Shown here: piece by piece, positions 15,058 through 24,945 of the stretch
How the letters are laid out: each line of letters begins with the position of its first letter
Position numbering within the stretch: position 1 is the first letter of the stretch
From: Noviherbaspirillum malthae
GTDB lineage: Bacteria > Pseudomonadota > Gammaproteobacteria > Burkholderiales > Burkholderiaceae_D
Assembly (NCBI RefSeq): GCF_015352985.1
Contig: NZ_JACYXF010000005.1
Coordinates: forward strand, 186,001-250,000
Direction of reading: 5' to 3'
DNA length: 64,000 nucleotides
Translations under genes and position numbers: made by a program
Notes under the pieces: generated by a model
Databases searched by the model: none
What the model saw: only the letters and a program-made list of their open reading frames with translations
Told to the model about the DNA's origin: nothing

Positions 15058-17187
15058 GCCTGTATCAGGTTTGCGCTTCAGGCACATCTCCCCAAACACC
15101 TCCGCCTCCACCGGCTTCCCAAAATAAAACCCCTGCACCTCATCACACCCGTTCTCCATCAAGAACCTCTTCTGCTCCTCTTCCTCCACCCCCTCCGCCA
15201 CCACCCGCAGATTGAGAATATGCGCCAATGAAATCACCGCCTTCACGATCGCCGCATCGTCCTGATCGGTCGCGATGTCGTGAACGAAGGAACGGTCGAT
15301 CTTGAGCGTGTCCACCGGGAAGCGCTTGAGGTAGTTCAGGCTCGAGTACCCGGTGCCGAAATCGTCGATCGAGATGCGCACGCCCAGCTCCTTGAGCTTC
15401 CGGAGTATGACCAGTGAATTGTCGACGTCGCGCATCAGTACGGTCTCGGTGATTTCGAGTTCGAGGCAGCCGGGATCGAGGCCGGTGGTCAGCAAGGCGT
15501 CGGCAACCAGGTCGACGATGTCGTGCCGCGCCAGCTGGCGCGGCGACAGGTTGACCGAGATCGGAATGCATGGGCCGCCGCCGCGCTGCCAGGCCACGTT
15601 CTGGGCGCAAGCCGCGCGCAGCACCCATTCGCCGATCGCCACGATCATGCCGCTTTCCTCGGCCAGCGGAATGAAGCTCGCAGGCGGAATCAGGCCGCGC
15701 ACCGGATGCCGCCAGCGCAGCAGCGCTTCGGCACCCACCACGCGGCCGCTGGCCAGATCCACCTTGGGCTGGTAGTGCAGCAGCAGTTCGTCGTTGGCCA
15801 GCACCTGGCGCAGGCTGTTGAGCATCTCCAGCCGCTCGTTGGCGTTGAGGCTCATCTCGGCGGTGAAGTATTCGAAGTTGTTGCGCCCGAGTTCCTTGGC
15901 CTTGTACATCGCGGAATCGGCATTGCGCAGCAGGGTTTCGGCATCCTGCCCGTCACCGGGATAGACGCTGATGCCGACGCTGCAGGTCACATGCAGGTCG
16001 ATGCCGCCGTGGGGCCAGGGCTCGGCGACCACGGCGATGATGCGGCGCACCGTATCGGTGATCGCCTCCATGCTTTTCTGGTTCGCCAGCACCAGGACGA
16101 ATTCATCGCCGCCCTGTCGGGCCACGGTGTCGGTCGCGCGCAGGCAGGACTTCAGGCGTGCGGTCACCGCCTTGAGCAGTTCGTCGCCGACCTGGTGGCC
16201 GAGGCTGTCGTTGATGAACTTGAACTGGTCGAGATCGATGAAGGCGACCGCGGCGATGTCCTGGCTGCGCCGGCTGCCGTGGATAGCCTGCTGCAGGCGG
16301 TCGTACAGGAGGTTGCGGTTGGGCAGGCCGGTCAGCGCGTCATGCGTGGCCTGGTGGCGTATTTTGGCTTCGTACATCCTGCGCTCGGTGATGTCGACCA
16401 CCGTGCCTTCGAAGAACAGGATGCGGCCGTCGTCGTCGCGCACGGTATGCGCATTTTCGGAAATCCAGATGATGTTGCTGTCGCGCCGCCTGACTTGGGA
16501 TTCGAAGCTGATCACCTGGCCATGGCGATTCATCTGGTCCAGAAATTCCTGGCGCCGGTCGCCGTCGACATAAAGCTGCTGGTCGATGTCGCGCAGGGTT
16601 TCGATCATGTCTTCGGGCGATGCATAGCCGTACATCCGCGCCAGCGCAGGATTGACGGCAAGATAACCCTTGTCCGGCGTGGACTGGAAGATGCCTTCGA
16701 CCGCGTTGTCGAACAGGCTGCGAAAACGGCGCTCGGCCTCGTGCAGCGCCTGCTCCGATTCCTTGCGGCGGGTGATGTCCTGGATGAATCCCTCCAGCGC
16801 CACATAACCGCCGCTGGCGGCACGCACGCCGGTGCCCATTTCCTGCACCCAGCGCACCGCGCCGTCGCGGCGCACGATCCGGTACTCGATGCTGAAGCGT
16901 TCGTTGGTTTCCAGCGCGGCATAGATGCAGTCGCGCACCCGCGTCCGGTCTTCCGGATGGGTGATGTCTTCGTAGGCAATGCGGCCGCTCGTCAGCAGCA
17001 GCGGGGCATAGCCGGTCAGCGGCTCGCAGCCGCTGCTGAGAAACTCCATGCTCCAGTGTTCATCGATGCGGCAGCGATATACCATGCCGTCGAAGCTGGC
17101 GAGCAGTTCGCCAGGCAGGCGCGCCTCGTCGGTCCGGCCGGATGGCAGGGGAGATGCCGTCATCGGCGTCATCGGCATCGTTGCCAT
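15016..17187 (-). CDS. PAS-PAS-GGDEF-EAL cyclic-di-GMP protein
   Basis: A 723-residue cytosolic protein with two PAS/PAC domains (about residues 25-145 and 150-275), a GGDEF domain (280-440) and an EAL domain (460-705). The cyclase site is intact (RQGGDEFVLV), as is the phosphodiesterase motif (GAEALLRW) with ETVLMRD and DDFGTGYSSLNYL, so either or both activities are possible. Start 17187 has AGGGA upstream; the longer frame to 17235 has no site. The C-terminal DQARTKRLLKAPF and the stop are encoded by repeat copy B, not by family sequence. Third positions in the last 65 codons before that tail are G or T in 54. Confidence 0.93.
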   Translation of the reverse strand: MATMPMTPMTASPLPSGRTDEARLPGELLASFDGMVYRCRIDEHWSMEFLSSGCEPLTGYAPLLLTSGRIAYEDITHPEDRTRVRDCIYAALETNERFSIEYRIVRRDGAVRWVQEMGTGVRAASGGYVALEGFIQDITRRKESEQALHEAERRFRSLFDNAVEGIFQSTPDKGYLAVNPALARMYGYASPEDMIETLRDIDQQLYVDGDRRQEFLDQMNRHGQVISFESQVRRRDSNIIWISENAHTVRDDDGRILFFEGTVVDITERRMYEAKIRHQATHDALTGLPNRNLLYDRLQQAIHGSRRSQDIAAVAFIDLDQFKFINDSLGHQVGDELLKAVTARLKSCLRATDTVARQGGDEFVLVLANQKSMEAITDTVRRIIAVVAEPWPHGGIDLHVTCSVGISVYPGDGQDAETLLRNADSAMYKAKELGRNNFEYFTAEMSLNANERLEMLNSLRQVLANDELLLHYQPKVDLASGRVVGAEALLRWRHPVRGLIPPASFIPLAEESGMIVAIGEWVLRAACAQNVAWQRGGGPCIPISVNLSPRQLARHDIVDLVADALLTTGLDPGCLELEITETVLMRDVDNSLVILRKLKELGVRISIDDFGTGYSSLNYLKRFPVDTLKIDRSFVHDIATDQDDAAIVKAVISLAHILNLRVVAEGVEEEEQKRFLMENGCDEVQGFYFGKPVEAEVFGEMCLKRKPDTGDQARTKRLLKAPF

Positions 17188-17487
17188 GGTCAAGTCCCTT
17201 GTCTTCGGGCTGCGGCATGTCCGGCCCGGCTTCATGAATGATTGGCTTTCTTATAAGCAATTTCGATACCATGCCATCTAGGCGGCCGGCGCACCGGTTC
17301 TGTGCACTCTGCCGGCGCCGCTTCAATCGGCAATGCAGCCGAACGCGAAAAATTCAGGGGAATGGAGCCATTTCCCGGAAGACATACTTTCGGCTCTGGG
17401 CTACACTCTTCCCATACTTATGGGAGTTGCATGAAAACGGCCGCGGAGGAGACAGCGACGCAGTCGGTGAATAACAAGGAAATGACA

Positions 17488-18255
17488 ATGATGCGTGGCC
17501 TCATCATGGCCCTGGCATTCGCAGCGGCCCCTGCGGCTGCCGAGGCGCCGAAAGTCATGCGGCTTGCCAGCCTGGAGTGGCTGCCGTACGTCGGCACCAT
17601 GCTCGACAGGGAAGGGTGGTCCGGTCATGTGGCATCCATGGCGGCCAAGCCGGGCGGCTATCAGGTACGGATCGATTACTTTCCCTGGACGCGGGCGGTG
17701 CAGCTGGGCATGCGCGATGCGCAGTACGCCGGTTATTTTCCCGCGTACTACACTGAGGAACGGGCGCGCCAATGCCATTTTTCGGTGCCCATCGGCAGCA
17801 GCAATGTCGGCCTGGCTTACCTGAAGGGGACGCCCTTGGCCTGGAATACCCTGCAGGACCTGGCGCCGCTGAAAATCGCCGTGGTCGCCGGATTTTCCAA
17901 CGGCCCCGCCTTCGATACCCTGGTGCGGGAAGGCAAGCTGAACATCGACTCGTCGCCGAACGACATGCTGAACCTGCGCAAGCTGCTGGCCAACCGGGTC
18001 GATGCGGTGGTCATCGACAAGCTGGTGATGCGCTATCTGCTGCTGAGCGAGCCGGGCCTGGCACGCGAGCGCGACCGGATCGCCTTCCATGACAAGCCGC
18101 TGGCGGAGCTGCCGCTGCATGTCTGTTTCCAGCGCACGCCGCAGGGCAGGGAAATGCAGCAGGCGTTCAACCGGACCTTGCGGGACATGCCGCTGAAGAA
18201 GCTTGAAAGCGAGTATTTCCAGCAGCTGGAACGCAAGGCGCCGGTCACCCGGTAG
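17488..18255 (+). CDS. Periplasmic solute-binding protein (SBP family 3-like)
   Basis: A 255-residue protein with a signal peptide (MMRGLIMALAFAAAPAAAEA) and a small type II periplasmic-binding fold, as in ABC transporter family 3 binding proteins. IDYFPWTRAVQLGMRDAQYA and YYTEERARQCHFSVPIGSSN are typical of the orphan bacterial group annotated as transporter substrate-binding domain proteins. AAGGA lies 7 bp before ATG 17488; ATG 17482 and 17491 are alternatives. No permease or ATPase is nearby. It sits between two cyclic-di-GMP proteins, so a sensory role is possible (inference). Confidence 0.8.
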   Translation: MMRGLIMALAFAAAPAAAEAPKVMRLASLEWLPYVGTMLDREGWSGHVASMAAKPGGYQVRIDYFPWTRAVQLGMRDAQYAGYFPAYYTEERARQCHFSVPIGSSNVGLAYLKGTPLAWNTLQDLAPLKIAVVAGFSNGPAFDTLVREGKLNIDSSPNDMLNLRKLLANRVDAVVIDKLVMRYLLLSEPGLARERDRIAFHDKPLAELPLHVCFQRTPQGREMQQAFNRTLRDMPLKKLESEYFQQLERKAPVTR

Positions 18256-18339
18256 GGCCTGGGCCAGCGCCACGTGCGGAAAAGAAGCGGGAAATTCATC
18301 GTTCCACCATTCGCAATTCGCATCGTCGTCATCATTGCC

Positions 18340-20013
18340 ATGAACAACAAAGACCAAGCCGGTGATCTTGAACAAACGCTACGCGCGATCGAAGCGTCTT
18401 ATGCCGCCAATCTGCCGTCGCGGCTGGACAGCCTCGGCGAAACGCTGGAACAGTGCATCCGCGAACCGGAAGGGGCCGCGCAGCTCAATGCGCTGCTGGT
18501 CAAGCTGCACGGCCTGGCCGGCTCGGCAGGCACCTTCGGATTCGCCAGGCTGGGCCAGCAGGCCAGCGATCTGGAAATACGGCTGACCGCCTATATCAAG
18601 GGTATCAAGGGCGGCTCCTCGGGCCAGGACTTTCCTCCGCTCGCCGCCGGCATACGGGAATTGCTGCGCTGGGCGGCGCTCGATCCCAAGGACGGCGAAG
18701 GTGCGCCCGATCCGCAGCAGGCCGCTTCCCCGGCCGCTCAGGCCGCCGGCAGCGACGCCGGCGCCGGCCGCAGGATCTATCTGGTCGGCGACGATGCCGG
18801 GTCGGCTTCCGGCATTGCCGCCCAGTTCAGGGAGTTCGGCTATGAGGTCCTGGCCGTCGGCGGACTGGATGAACTGGAGCAGGCTGTCCGCCGGCAGGCG
18901 CCGGCGGCGGTGGTGATGGATCTTGCCTTTCCCTCCGGCATATTGGCCGGCGCGGCGCAGATCGCCCGCATCAAGGCCAGCAGCGAACACCGTTTCGCCG
19001 TCATCTTCATTTCCACGCGCAGTTCCTTCGAAGCACGCCTGGCCACCGTCAAGGCCGGCGCCGACGGCTATTTCTCCAAGCCGCTGGACATGGTGGCGCT
19101 GGTCGACCTGCTCGACCGGCTGCTTGCAAGCGAAGAGGAGAAACCCGGCCGCATCCTGATCATCGACGACGAGGTGGAAACCGCCGACTACCATGCAACG
19201 CTGCTGCGCCAGGCCGGCATGGACGTGCGCGCCCTGTACAAGGTGGAAGACATCCTGCAGGTGATGGGTGAATTCCGTCCGGAGCTGATCCTGATGGATG
19301 TCTACATGCCCGCCTGCGACGGCATCGACGTGGCGCGCGTGATCCGCCAGGACGCCCTCTATCTCGACGTGCCCATCGTCTTCCTGTCGAGCGACAGCAA
19401 CCTCGACAACCAGCTCACCGCCATCGCATCCGGCGCCGACGATTTCCTGACCAAGCCGATCCGGCCGCTGCACCTGATCTCCGCCGTCACCAGCCGCGTC
19501 AAGCGCTACCGCGAGCTGCGCAGCCTGATCATGCGCGACAGCCTGACCGGGCTGTTCAACCATTCGGCGGTGACCGAGCACCTGGCGCGGGAACTGGCCA
19601 CGGCGCGCCGCATGCAGAAGCCGCTGTCGCTGGCGATGCTCGACATCGACCGTTTCAAGAGCGTCAACGATACCTACGGCCATCCGGTCGGCGACCAGGT
19701 GATCCGCGCGCTGTCGCGCATGCTGCAGCAGCGACTGCGCCGCAGTGACATCATCGGCCGTTACGGCGGCGAGGAATTCGTGGTCATCATGCCGCACACG
19801 CCGGCCTCGGCGGCGGTGCCGGTGCTCGACCAGATCCGGGCTTCGTTTTCCAATATCCGCCATCATGCGGAGCACCAGGATTTCAGCGTCACCTTCTCCG
19901 CGGGCGTGGCCGAGATCGCGCCCGACATCGATGCGGAGGAGCTGCTGCGGCGGGCCGATGTGGCGCTGTACCAGGCCAAGAACGACGGCCGCAACCAGAT
20001 TGCCAAGGCTTGA
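18340..20013 (+). CDS. Hpt-REC-REC-GGDEF response regulator
   Basis: A 557-residue signalling protein. An Hpt domain at about residues 5-105 has the phospho-His in KLHGLAGSAGTFG. A first receiver (about 147-265) has VVMDLAFP as its Asp site but a weakened acidic pocket (VGDDAG). A second receiver (about 270-390) is canonical: LIIDDE, ILMDVYMP and FLTKPIR. The GGDEF domain (about 400-555) has the active YGGEEFVVIM motif, so it should make cyclic di-GMP. ATG 18340 starts just before the Hpt; a GTG at 18274 would add 22 residues of no known domain. It follows the solute-binding protein gene by 84 bp and may be cotranscribed with it. Confidence 0.92.
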   Translation: MNNKDQAGDLEQTLRAIEASYAANLPSRLDSLGETLEQCIREPEGAAQLNALLVKLHGLAGSAGTFGFARLGQQASDLEIRLTAYIKGIKGGSSGQDFPPLAAGIRELLRWAALDPKDGEGAPDPQQAASPAAQAAGSDAGAGRRIYLVGDDAGSASGIAAQFREFGYEVLAVGGLDELEQAVRRQAPAAVVMDLAFPSGILAGAAQIARIKASSEHRFAVIFISTRSSFEARLATVKAGADGYFSKPLDMVALVDLLDRLLASEEEKPGRILIIDDEVETADYHATLLRQAGMDVRALYKVEDILQVMGEFRPELILMDVYMPACDGIDVARVIRQDALYLDVPIVFLSSDSNLDNQLTAIASGADDFLTKPIRPLHLISAVTSRVKRYRELRSLIMRDSLTGLFNHSAVTEHLARELATARRMQKPLSLAMLDIDRFKSVNDTYGHPVGDQVIRALSRMLQQRLRRSDIIGRYGGEEFVVIMPHTPASAAVPVLDQIRASFSNIRHHAEHQDFSVTFSAGVAEIAPDIDAEELLRRADVALYQAKNDGRNQIAKA

Positions 20014-20095
20014 GGGGCTTGCCGGCGTCGCCGTTTCCTATGGCGGGCTGTTTCGCTCTGCGGTTTTCTAACGCGAAAATTGAAACTGGAATAGT

Positions 20096-21709
20096 ATGGA
20101 GGCCAACGCTTCTTCCTTTCCTTCCTTTCCGCCGATGAACAGCATGAGCGATCCACTTCACATCGAATCCATCCTCGAAGACAGCTTTCATACCCTGCCT
20201 TATCTGATCCACCTGCAAGCCAGGGCGCGCCCGGATCATCCGGCGCTGGTGCAGGACGGACAAACCGTCAGCTATGCCGAACTCGACCGCCTGATGGACA
20301 GGGTCGCCGCATCGCTGCAGCGCGACGGCATCAAGCCGCGCGACGCCGTCGCCATCTGCGCCGGCACCTCGCTGTCCTATGCGGTGGTCTTCCTCGGCAG
20401 CCTGCGCGCCGGCGTCGCGGTGGCGCCGCTGGCGCCGTCGTCGTCGCCGGAAAGCCTGATCGGCATGACAAAAGATGCGGATGCGCGGCTGCTGTTCGTC
20501 GACCGCGCAGTCGCCCAGCAGCTTTCCCCGGTGCGCGGCGAACTGTTCATGCCGGTCATCGCCCTCGACGGCAGCGACGCCGGCCAGGCCTTCGACGCCT
20601 GGCTGGCGCCGGAAGCGAGTCGGCCGCAGGAAGTCGATATCCGGCCCGACTGGGCTTTCAACATCATCTACTCGTCCGGCACCACCGGAGCGCCCAAGGG
20701 CATCGTGCAGCCGCATTCGATGCGCTGGACGCATGTGCAGCGCGGCCTCGTCAACGGCTACGACCAGAATGCGGTGACGCTGATTTCGACGCCGCTGTAT
20801 TCCAACACCACGCTGGTCTGCTTCTTCCCGACGGTGTCGCTCGGCGGCACGGTGGTGCTGATGGCCAAGTTCGATGCCGGCGCCTATCTCGGGCTGGCGC
20901 AGCAGCACCGCGTCACGCACACCATGCTGGTGCCGGTGCAGTACCAGCGCATCATGGCGCGCGAGGATTTCGGGCAATACGACCTGTCGTCCTACCGCAT
21001 GAAGTTCTGCACCAGCGCGCCGTTCTCTGCAGCATTGAAAGCCGACATCCTCAAGCGCTGGCCGGGCGGGCTGATCGAGTACTACGGCATGACCGAGGGC
21101 GGCGGCACCTGCGTGCTGGCCGCGCACGAGCATCCGGACAAGCTGCATACCGTCGGCCAGCCGGCGCCGGGCCACGACATCCGCCTGATCGACGACGCCG
21201 GCCGCGAAGTCGGCCCGGGCGAACTGGGCGAAGTGGTCGGCCACTCGCCGGCGATGATGGCCGGCTACCACAAGCAGCCGCAGAAGACGGCCGAGGCGGA
21301 ATGGTACGATCCGAGCGGCAAGCGCTTCATCCGCACCGGCGACATCGGCCGCTTCGACGCCGAGGGCTTCCTCACGCTGATGGACCGCAAGAAGGACATG
21401 ATCATTTCCGGCGGCTTCAACGTCTATCCGAGCGACCTGGAAGCGGTGCTGCACCAGCATCCCGATGTGGTCGAGGCGGCCGTGGTCGGTGTGCCTTCGG
21501 TGAAGTGGGGCGAGACACCGGTGGCCTTTGTTGTGGTAAAAACAGGATCGGCGCTGGATGCACCCGCGCTGCGCGCCTGGGCCAATGAACGGCTGGGCAA
21601 GACGCAGCGGCTGGCCGCGGTCGAGCTGGCCGAGGTGCTGCCGCGCAGCGCCATCGGCAAGGTCCTCAAGCGCGAACTGCGCGACGGCTTTGCGACGAAG
21701 CTCGATTGA
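20096..21709 (+). CDS. Acyl-CoA ligase (AMP-binding, class I adenylate-forming)
   Basis: A 537-residue enzyme activating a carboxylic acid through an acyl-adenylate to its CoA thioester. Core motifs are IIYSSGTTGAPKGIVQPH (phosphate loop), YGMTEGGG (A5), FIRTGDIGRFD (A7), DRKKDMIISGGFNVYPSDLE (A8 hinge) and PRSAIGKVLKREL with the catalytic Lys. The substrate pocket is not readable; medium- or long-chain acyl or aryl acids are possible. ATG 20096 has GGAATAGT upstream; MSDPLHIES at 20144 is an alternative. A TesB thioesterase gene follows, so the pair may act on the same acyl-CoA pool. Confidence 0.9.
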   Translation: MEANASSFPSFPPMNSMSDPLHIESILEDSFHTLPYLIHLQARARPDHPALVQDGQTVSYAELDRLMDRVAASLQRDGIKPRDAVAICAGTSLSYAVVFLGSLRAGVAVAPLAPSSSPESLIGMTKDADARLLFVDRAVAQQLSPVRGELFMPVIALDGSDAGQAFDAWLAPEASRPQEVDIRPDWAFNIIYSSGTTGAPKGIVQPHSMRWTHVQRGLVNGYDQNAVTLISTPLYSNTTLVCFFPTVSLGGTVVLMAKFDAGAYLGLAQQHRVTHTMLVPVQYQRIMAREDFGQYDLSSYRMKFCTSAPFSAALKADILKRWPGGLIEYYGMTEGGGTCVLAAHEHPDKLHTVGQPAPGHDIRLIDDAGREVGPGELGEVVGHSPAMMAGYHKQPQKTAEAEWYDPSGKRFIRTGDIGRFDAEGFLTLMDRKKDMIISGGFNVYPSDLEAVLHQHPDVVEAAVVGVPSVKWGETPVAFVVVKTGSALDAPALRAWANERLGKTQRLAAVELAEVLPRSAIGKVLKRELRDGFATKLD

Positions 21710-21778
21710 GATCAGGGAAGCAGGCAGGGAAGCAGGAAGCGCCGGAATTTTGACTTGAACAACGAAAACAAAGACACA

Positions 21779-22642
21779 ATGCAGGATCCCTCTCTTTTCA
21801 ATACGCAGGAAGTGCTCGACCTGCTCAAGCTGGAGCAGGTCGGCACCGACTGCTACCGCGGCCAGAGCCATTTCATGGGCAGCCCAAACGTGTTCGGCGG
21901 CCAGGTCGTCGGCCAGTCGCTGTATGCGGCCGGCATCACGGTGCCCGAGCGGCGCGTGCATTCGCTGCATTCGATGTTCCTGCTGCCGGGTAATTTCCGG
22001 CTGCCGATCGACTATGAAGTGGAACGGGTGCGCGACGGCGGCTCCTTCAGCACGCGGCGGGTGGTCGCCACCCAGGAAGGTCGCCGCATCTTCGTGATGT
22101 CGGCATCATTCCAGCAGGAAGAGGAGGGCCTGTCGCACCAGAAGCCGGCGCCGGCCTTCTCCGATCCGGAAACCATTGCCTCCAACATCGAGGAATGGAA
22201 ACGGATGCCGCCCAATCCCAAGCGCCCGTTCATGCCGACGCCGGTCGACTTCCGCGCCGACTTCCAGGGCGACATCCTGAGCGGCAACGAGGGCAAGACC
22301 ACGCGCCAGATCTGGACGCGCGCGCCGATCGCGCTGCCGCAGGACCGGCTGATGCATGAATCCCTGTTCGGCTACGTGTCGGACTACGGCCTGCTGTGGA
22401 CCGCGCTGCAGCCGCACGGCATCCGCGTCGGCGATCCGCGCCTGCAGATCGCCAGCCTCGACCACACCATCTGGTTCCACCGTCCTTTCCGCATGGATGA
22501 CTGGCTGCTGTTCGCCATGGAGACGCCCAACGCCTCCGGCGGCCGCGGCCTGTGCTTCGGCCATGTCTACGACCGCCAGGGCGTGCTGGTGGCGAGCATG
22601 GCCCAGGAAGGCCTGATCCGCCTGCGTGACAAGAAAGCCTGA
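21779..22642 (+). CDS. tesB: Acyl-CoA thioesterase II
   Basis: A 287-residue double-hotdog thioesterase that hydrolyses acyl-CoA to free acid and CoA. VFGGQVVGQSLYAAGITVPE marks the first hotdog. ASLDHTIWFHRPFRMDDWLL marks the second and carries the catalytic Asp, and the Gln in ASMAQEGLIR is the third active-site residue of TesB. An in-frame TTG at 21755 with GGAA upstream would add eight residues (LNNENKDT) and cannot be excluded. It lies 69 bp after the acyl-CoA ligase gene on the same strand. Confidence 0.92.
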   Translation: MQDPSLFNTQEVLDLLKLEQVGTDCYRGQSHFMGSPNVFGGQVVGQSLYAAGITVPERRVHSLHSMFLLPGNFRLPIDYEVERVRDGGSFSTRRVVATQEGRRIFVMSASFQQEEEGLSHQKPAPAFSDPETIASNIEEWKRMPPNPKRPFMPTPVDFRADFQGDILSGNEGKTTRQIWTRAPIALPQDRLMHESLFGYVSDYGLLWTALQPHGIRVGDPRLQIASLDHTIWFHRPFRMDDWLLFAMETPNASGGRGLCFGHVYDRQGVLVASMAQEGLIRLRDKKA

Positions 22643-22723
22643 AAGTACGCCCGAGCAAGCTTCAGGCGGACTTCATCCCTGGAGCGATCCGGCGACACAA
22701 CAGCAACAAAAACAGGAAGTGGA

Positions 22724-23497
22724 ATGGATTTTGTCTTATCGCCGGAGATTCTCGCCGGCCTGTTCGCGGCTGCCGCGATTGCCGGCTTCGTCGACGCGAT
22801 TGCCGGCGGCGGCGGGCTGATCACCATCCCGGTGCTGCTGCTGGCGCAGGTGCCGCCGCTGCAGGCGCTGGCCACCAACAAGCTGCAGAGCAGCTTCGGC
22901 TCGCTGACGGCGTCGCTGATGGTTTTGCGGCGCAGGCTGGTGCGCTGGTCGGAAATGCGGCGGCTGTTCGTCTGCTCCCTGATCGGCTCCTGCCTCGGCG
23001 CGTTCGCGGTGCAGTTCGTGAGCGCGGCGACGCTGGATATCGTGATTCCCATCGTGCTGGTGAGCATTGCGACGTATTTCCTGCTGGCGCCGAATGCCGG
23101 CGCGGTCGAGCGAAAGCCGCGCGTCAACGAGGCCGTCTACAAGGGCGTGGTGGTGCCGGGCATCGGTTTCTACGACGGCATGTTCGGCCCCGGTACCGGC
23201 TCCTTTTTCTCGCTGGCCGGCGTTGCACTGCGCGGCCGCGACCTGCTGACGGCCACCGCCCAGGCCAAAATCCTCAATTTCGCCAGCAATCTCGCCTCGC
23301 TGCTGGTGTTCATCGCCGGCGGCAAGGTGCTGTGGGCGGCCGGCGCGGCCATGGTCGCCGGCCAGGTGCTGGGCGCCTGGGGCGGCTCGCACGCAATGGT
23401 GCGCGGCGGCACCAGGCTGATCCGGCCGATGATCGTCACGGTATGCGTGGTGATGCTGGGCCGCTATCTGTGGCAGAAGGGCCTGCTTTCTTTCTGA
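22724..23497 (+). CDS. TSUP (TauE/SafE, YfcA-like) membrane exporter
   Basis: A 257-residue membrane protein of the sulfite exporter TauE/SafE family, closest in look to YfcA. About eight hydrophobic helices occur in two halves. The signature [19 protein letters not shown] is in the first half and [14 protein letters not shown] opens the second. Members move sulfite, sulfoacetate or other organosulfur anions, but the YfcA branch has no proven substrate. AGGA lies a few bases before the ATG. Same strand as the thioesterase, 81 bp on. Confidence 0.9.
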   Translation: MDFVLSPEILAGLFAAAAIAGFVDAIAGGGGLITIPVLLLAQVPPLQALATNKLQSSFGSLTASLMVLRRRLVRWSEMRRLFVCSLIGSCLGAFAVQFVSAATLDIVIPIVLVSIATYFLLAPNAGAVERKPRVNEAVYKGVVVPGIGFYDGMFGPGTGSFFSLAGVALRGRDLLTATAQAKILNFASNLASLLVFIAGGKVLWAAGAAMVAGQVLGAWGGSHAMVRGGTRLIRPMIVTVCVVMLGRYLWQKGLLSF

Positions 23498-23616
23498 CAA
23501 TCTGCGGATGAGGCGCTTGCAGAAACGGAAGGCATGCCCATGTAGTTGATTTCGGCCGCCTGGTTGTTCCAGTTACCCATACGGCGGCCGCTTCATCGAA
23601 CAAAGGCTTGCATGTC

Positions 23617-24615
23617 ATGAAACAGCTCAAGCAGACTCCGCTCTCCATCCTCGATCTCTCGCCCATTACCCAAGGCAGCACGGCCGCCGACGCCTTCCGC
23701 AACACGGTCGACCTGGCGCAGCATGCCGAGCGCTGGGGCTACAACCGCTACTGGGTGGCCGAACACCACGGCATGCCCGGCATCGCCAGCGCCGCCACTT
23801 CCATCCTGATCGGCCACGTGGCCGGCCGGACCTCGCGCATCCGCGTCGGTTCCGGCGGCATCATGCTGTCCAACCATGCGCCGCTGATGATCGCCGAGCA
23901 GTTCGGCACGCTGGAGTCGCTCTATCCGGGCCGCATCGATCTCGGACTTGGTCGCGCGCCCGGCTCCAACCAGCTGACGGCCCGCGCGCTGCGCCGCACG
24001 CTGCAGGGCGACGATGAATTCCCTCAGCAGCTGGCCGAACTGCGCGCCTACCTGCAGCCGGAAACGAGCGCGCCGCGGGTGCGTGCGGTGCCGGGCGAGG
24101 GACTCAACATTCCGATCTGGCTGCTCGGCTCCAGCGATTTCAGCGCCCAGCTGGCCGGCCACCTCGGCCTGCCGTTCGCCTTCGCCGGCCAGTTCTCGCC
24201 GGCCTACATGCAGACCGCGCTGATGCTGTACCGCGACCGCTTCCAGCCGTCCGAGGTGCTGGACAAGCCGTATGCGATGGTCGGCCTGAACATCTTCGCC
24301 GCCGACACCGAGGAAGAGGCGCGTTTCCTGTCGACCTCGCACCAGCAGAGCCATGTGAACCTGCTGCGCGGCACGCCCGGACAGATCCCGCCGCCGGTGA
24401 AGAGCATGGACGGCCTCTGGTCGCCGCCGGAACAGGCGTCGGTGCAGTCCACGCTGCGCGCCTCCATCATCGGCGACCCGGCGATGGTGCGCGAACAGTT
24501 GCAGTCCTTCATCGAAGCCACCCAGGCCGATGAACTCATCATCAATTCCATGATCTTCGATCATGCGGCCCGGCTGCGCTCGTATGAAATCGTCGCGCAG
24601 GCCTGGCAGGGCTGA
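23617..24615 (+). CDS. LLM-class flavin-dependent oxidoreductase
   Basis: A 332-residue luciferase-like monooxygenase-fold protein. [40 protein letters not shown] and [20 protein letters not shown] match the group 1 family that has E. coli YhbW as member. [11 protein letters not shown] is the flavin phosphate loop. ATG 23617 is preceded by AAGG at 10 bp; the TTG at 23608 is less likely. The enzyme is predicted to be cytosolic and FMN-dependent; substrate unknown. Confidence 0.92.
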   Translation: MKQLKQTPLSILDLSPITQGSTAADAFRNTVDLAQHAERWGYNRYWVAEHHGMPGIASAATSILIGHVAGRTSRIRVGSGGIMLSNHAPLMIAEQFGTLESLYPGRIDLGLGRAPGSNQLTARALRRTLQGDDEFPQQLAELRAYLQPETSAPRVRAVPGEGLNIPIWLLGSSDFSAQLAGHLGLPFAFAGQFSPAYMQTALMLYRDRFQPSEVLDKPYAMVGLNIFAADTEEEARFLSTSHQQSHVNLLRGTPGQIPPPVKSMDGLWSPPEQASVQSTLRASIIGDPAMVREQLQSFIEATQADELIINSMIFDHAARLRSYEIVAQAWQG

Positions 24616-24635
24616 TCACGGCAGCGGAGACAGCG

Positions 24636-24872
24636 ATGTACATGGTGTATTGGACTGAAGTCGCCGACGGCGAATCCAGCGCGCAGGGTAGGGACTTTCC
24701 GTCGGAGGAAATGGGCGCCGCGCTGAAGTTCATGGAGCAATTGCGCACCCGGCAACGCGCCGGCGAGGGCATCTGCTTCGTCACCATGTCGTCGGAAAAC
24801 CCGGATTCGGTCGGCCACCCCGGCGTGGCCGATCCGTCGCCGGACTACAACTGGAAGAAACGCAGGCGCTGA
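24636..24872 (+). CDS. Small conserved hypothetical protein
   Basis: A 78-residue protein starting MYMVYWTEVADGESSA and ending in a basic KKRRR tail, with FVTMSSENPDSVGHPGVADP as its best-defined stretch. I recall near-identical small proteins in Burkholderiales, all uncharacterised. GGAGA lies 6 bp before the ATG, and the gene follows the LLM oxidoreductase by 20 bp, so the two are probably cotranscribed. No membrane helix or signal is visible. Confidence 0.7.
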   Translation: MYMVYWTEVADGESSAQGRDFPSEEMGAALKFMEQLRTRQRAGEGICFVTMSSENPDSVGHPGVADPSPDYNWKKRRR

Positions 24873-24945
24873 GCGGAGGCCGGTGCCACCTTCGATGAAG
24901 GGTGAAATATCCGTGCGATTTGCTCGGGCTTGAAAGCGTCAAGAT

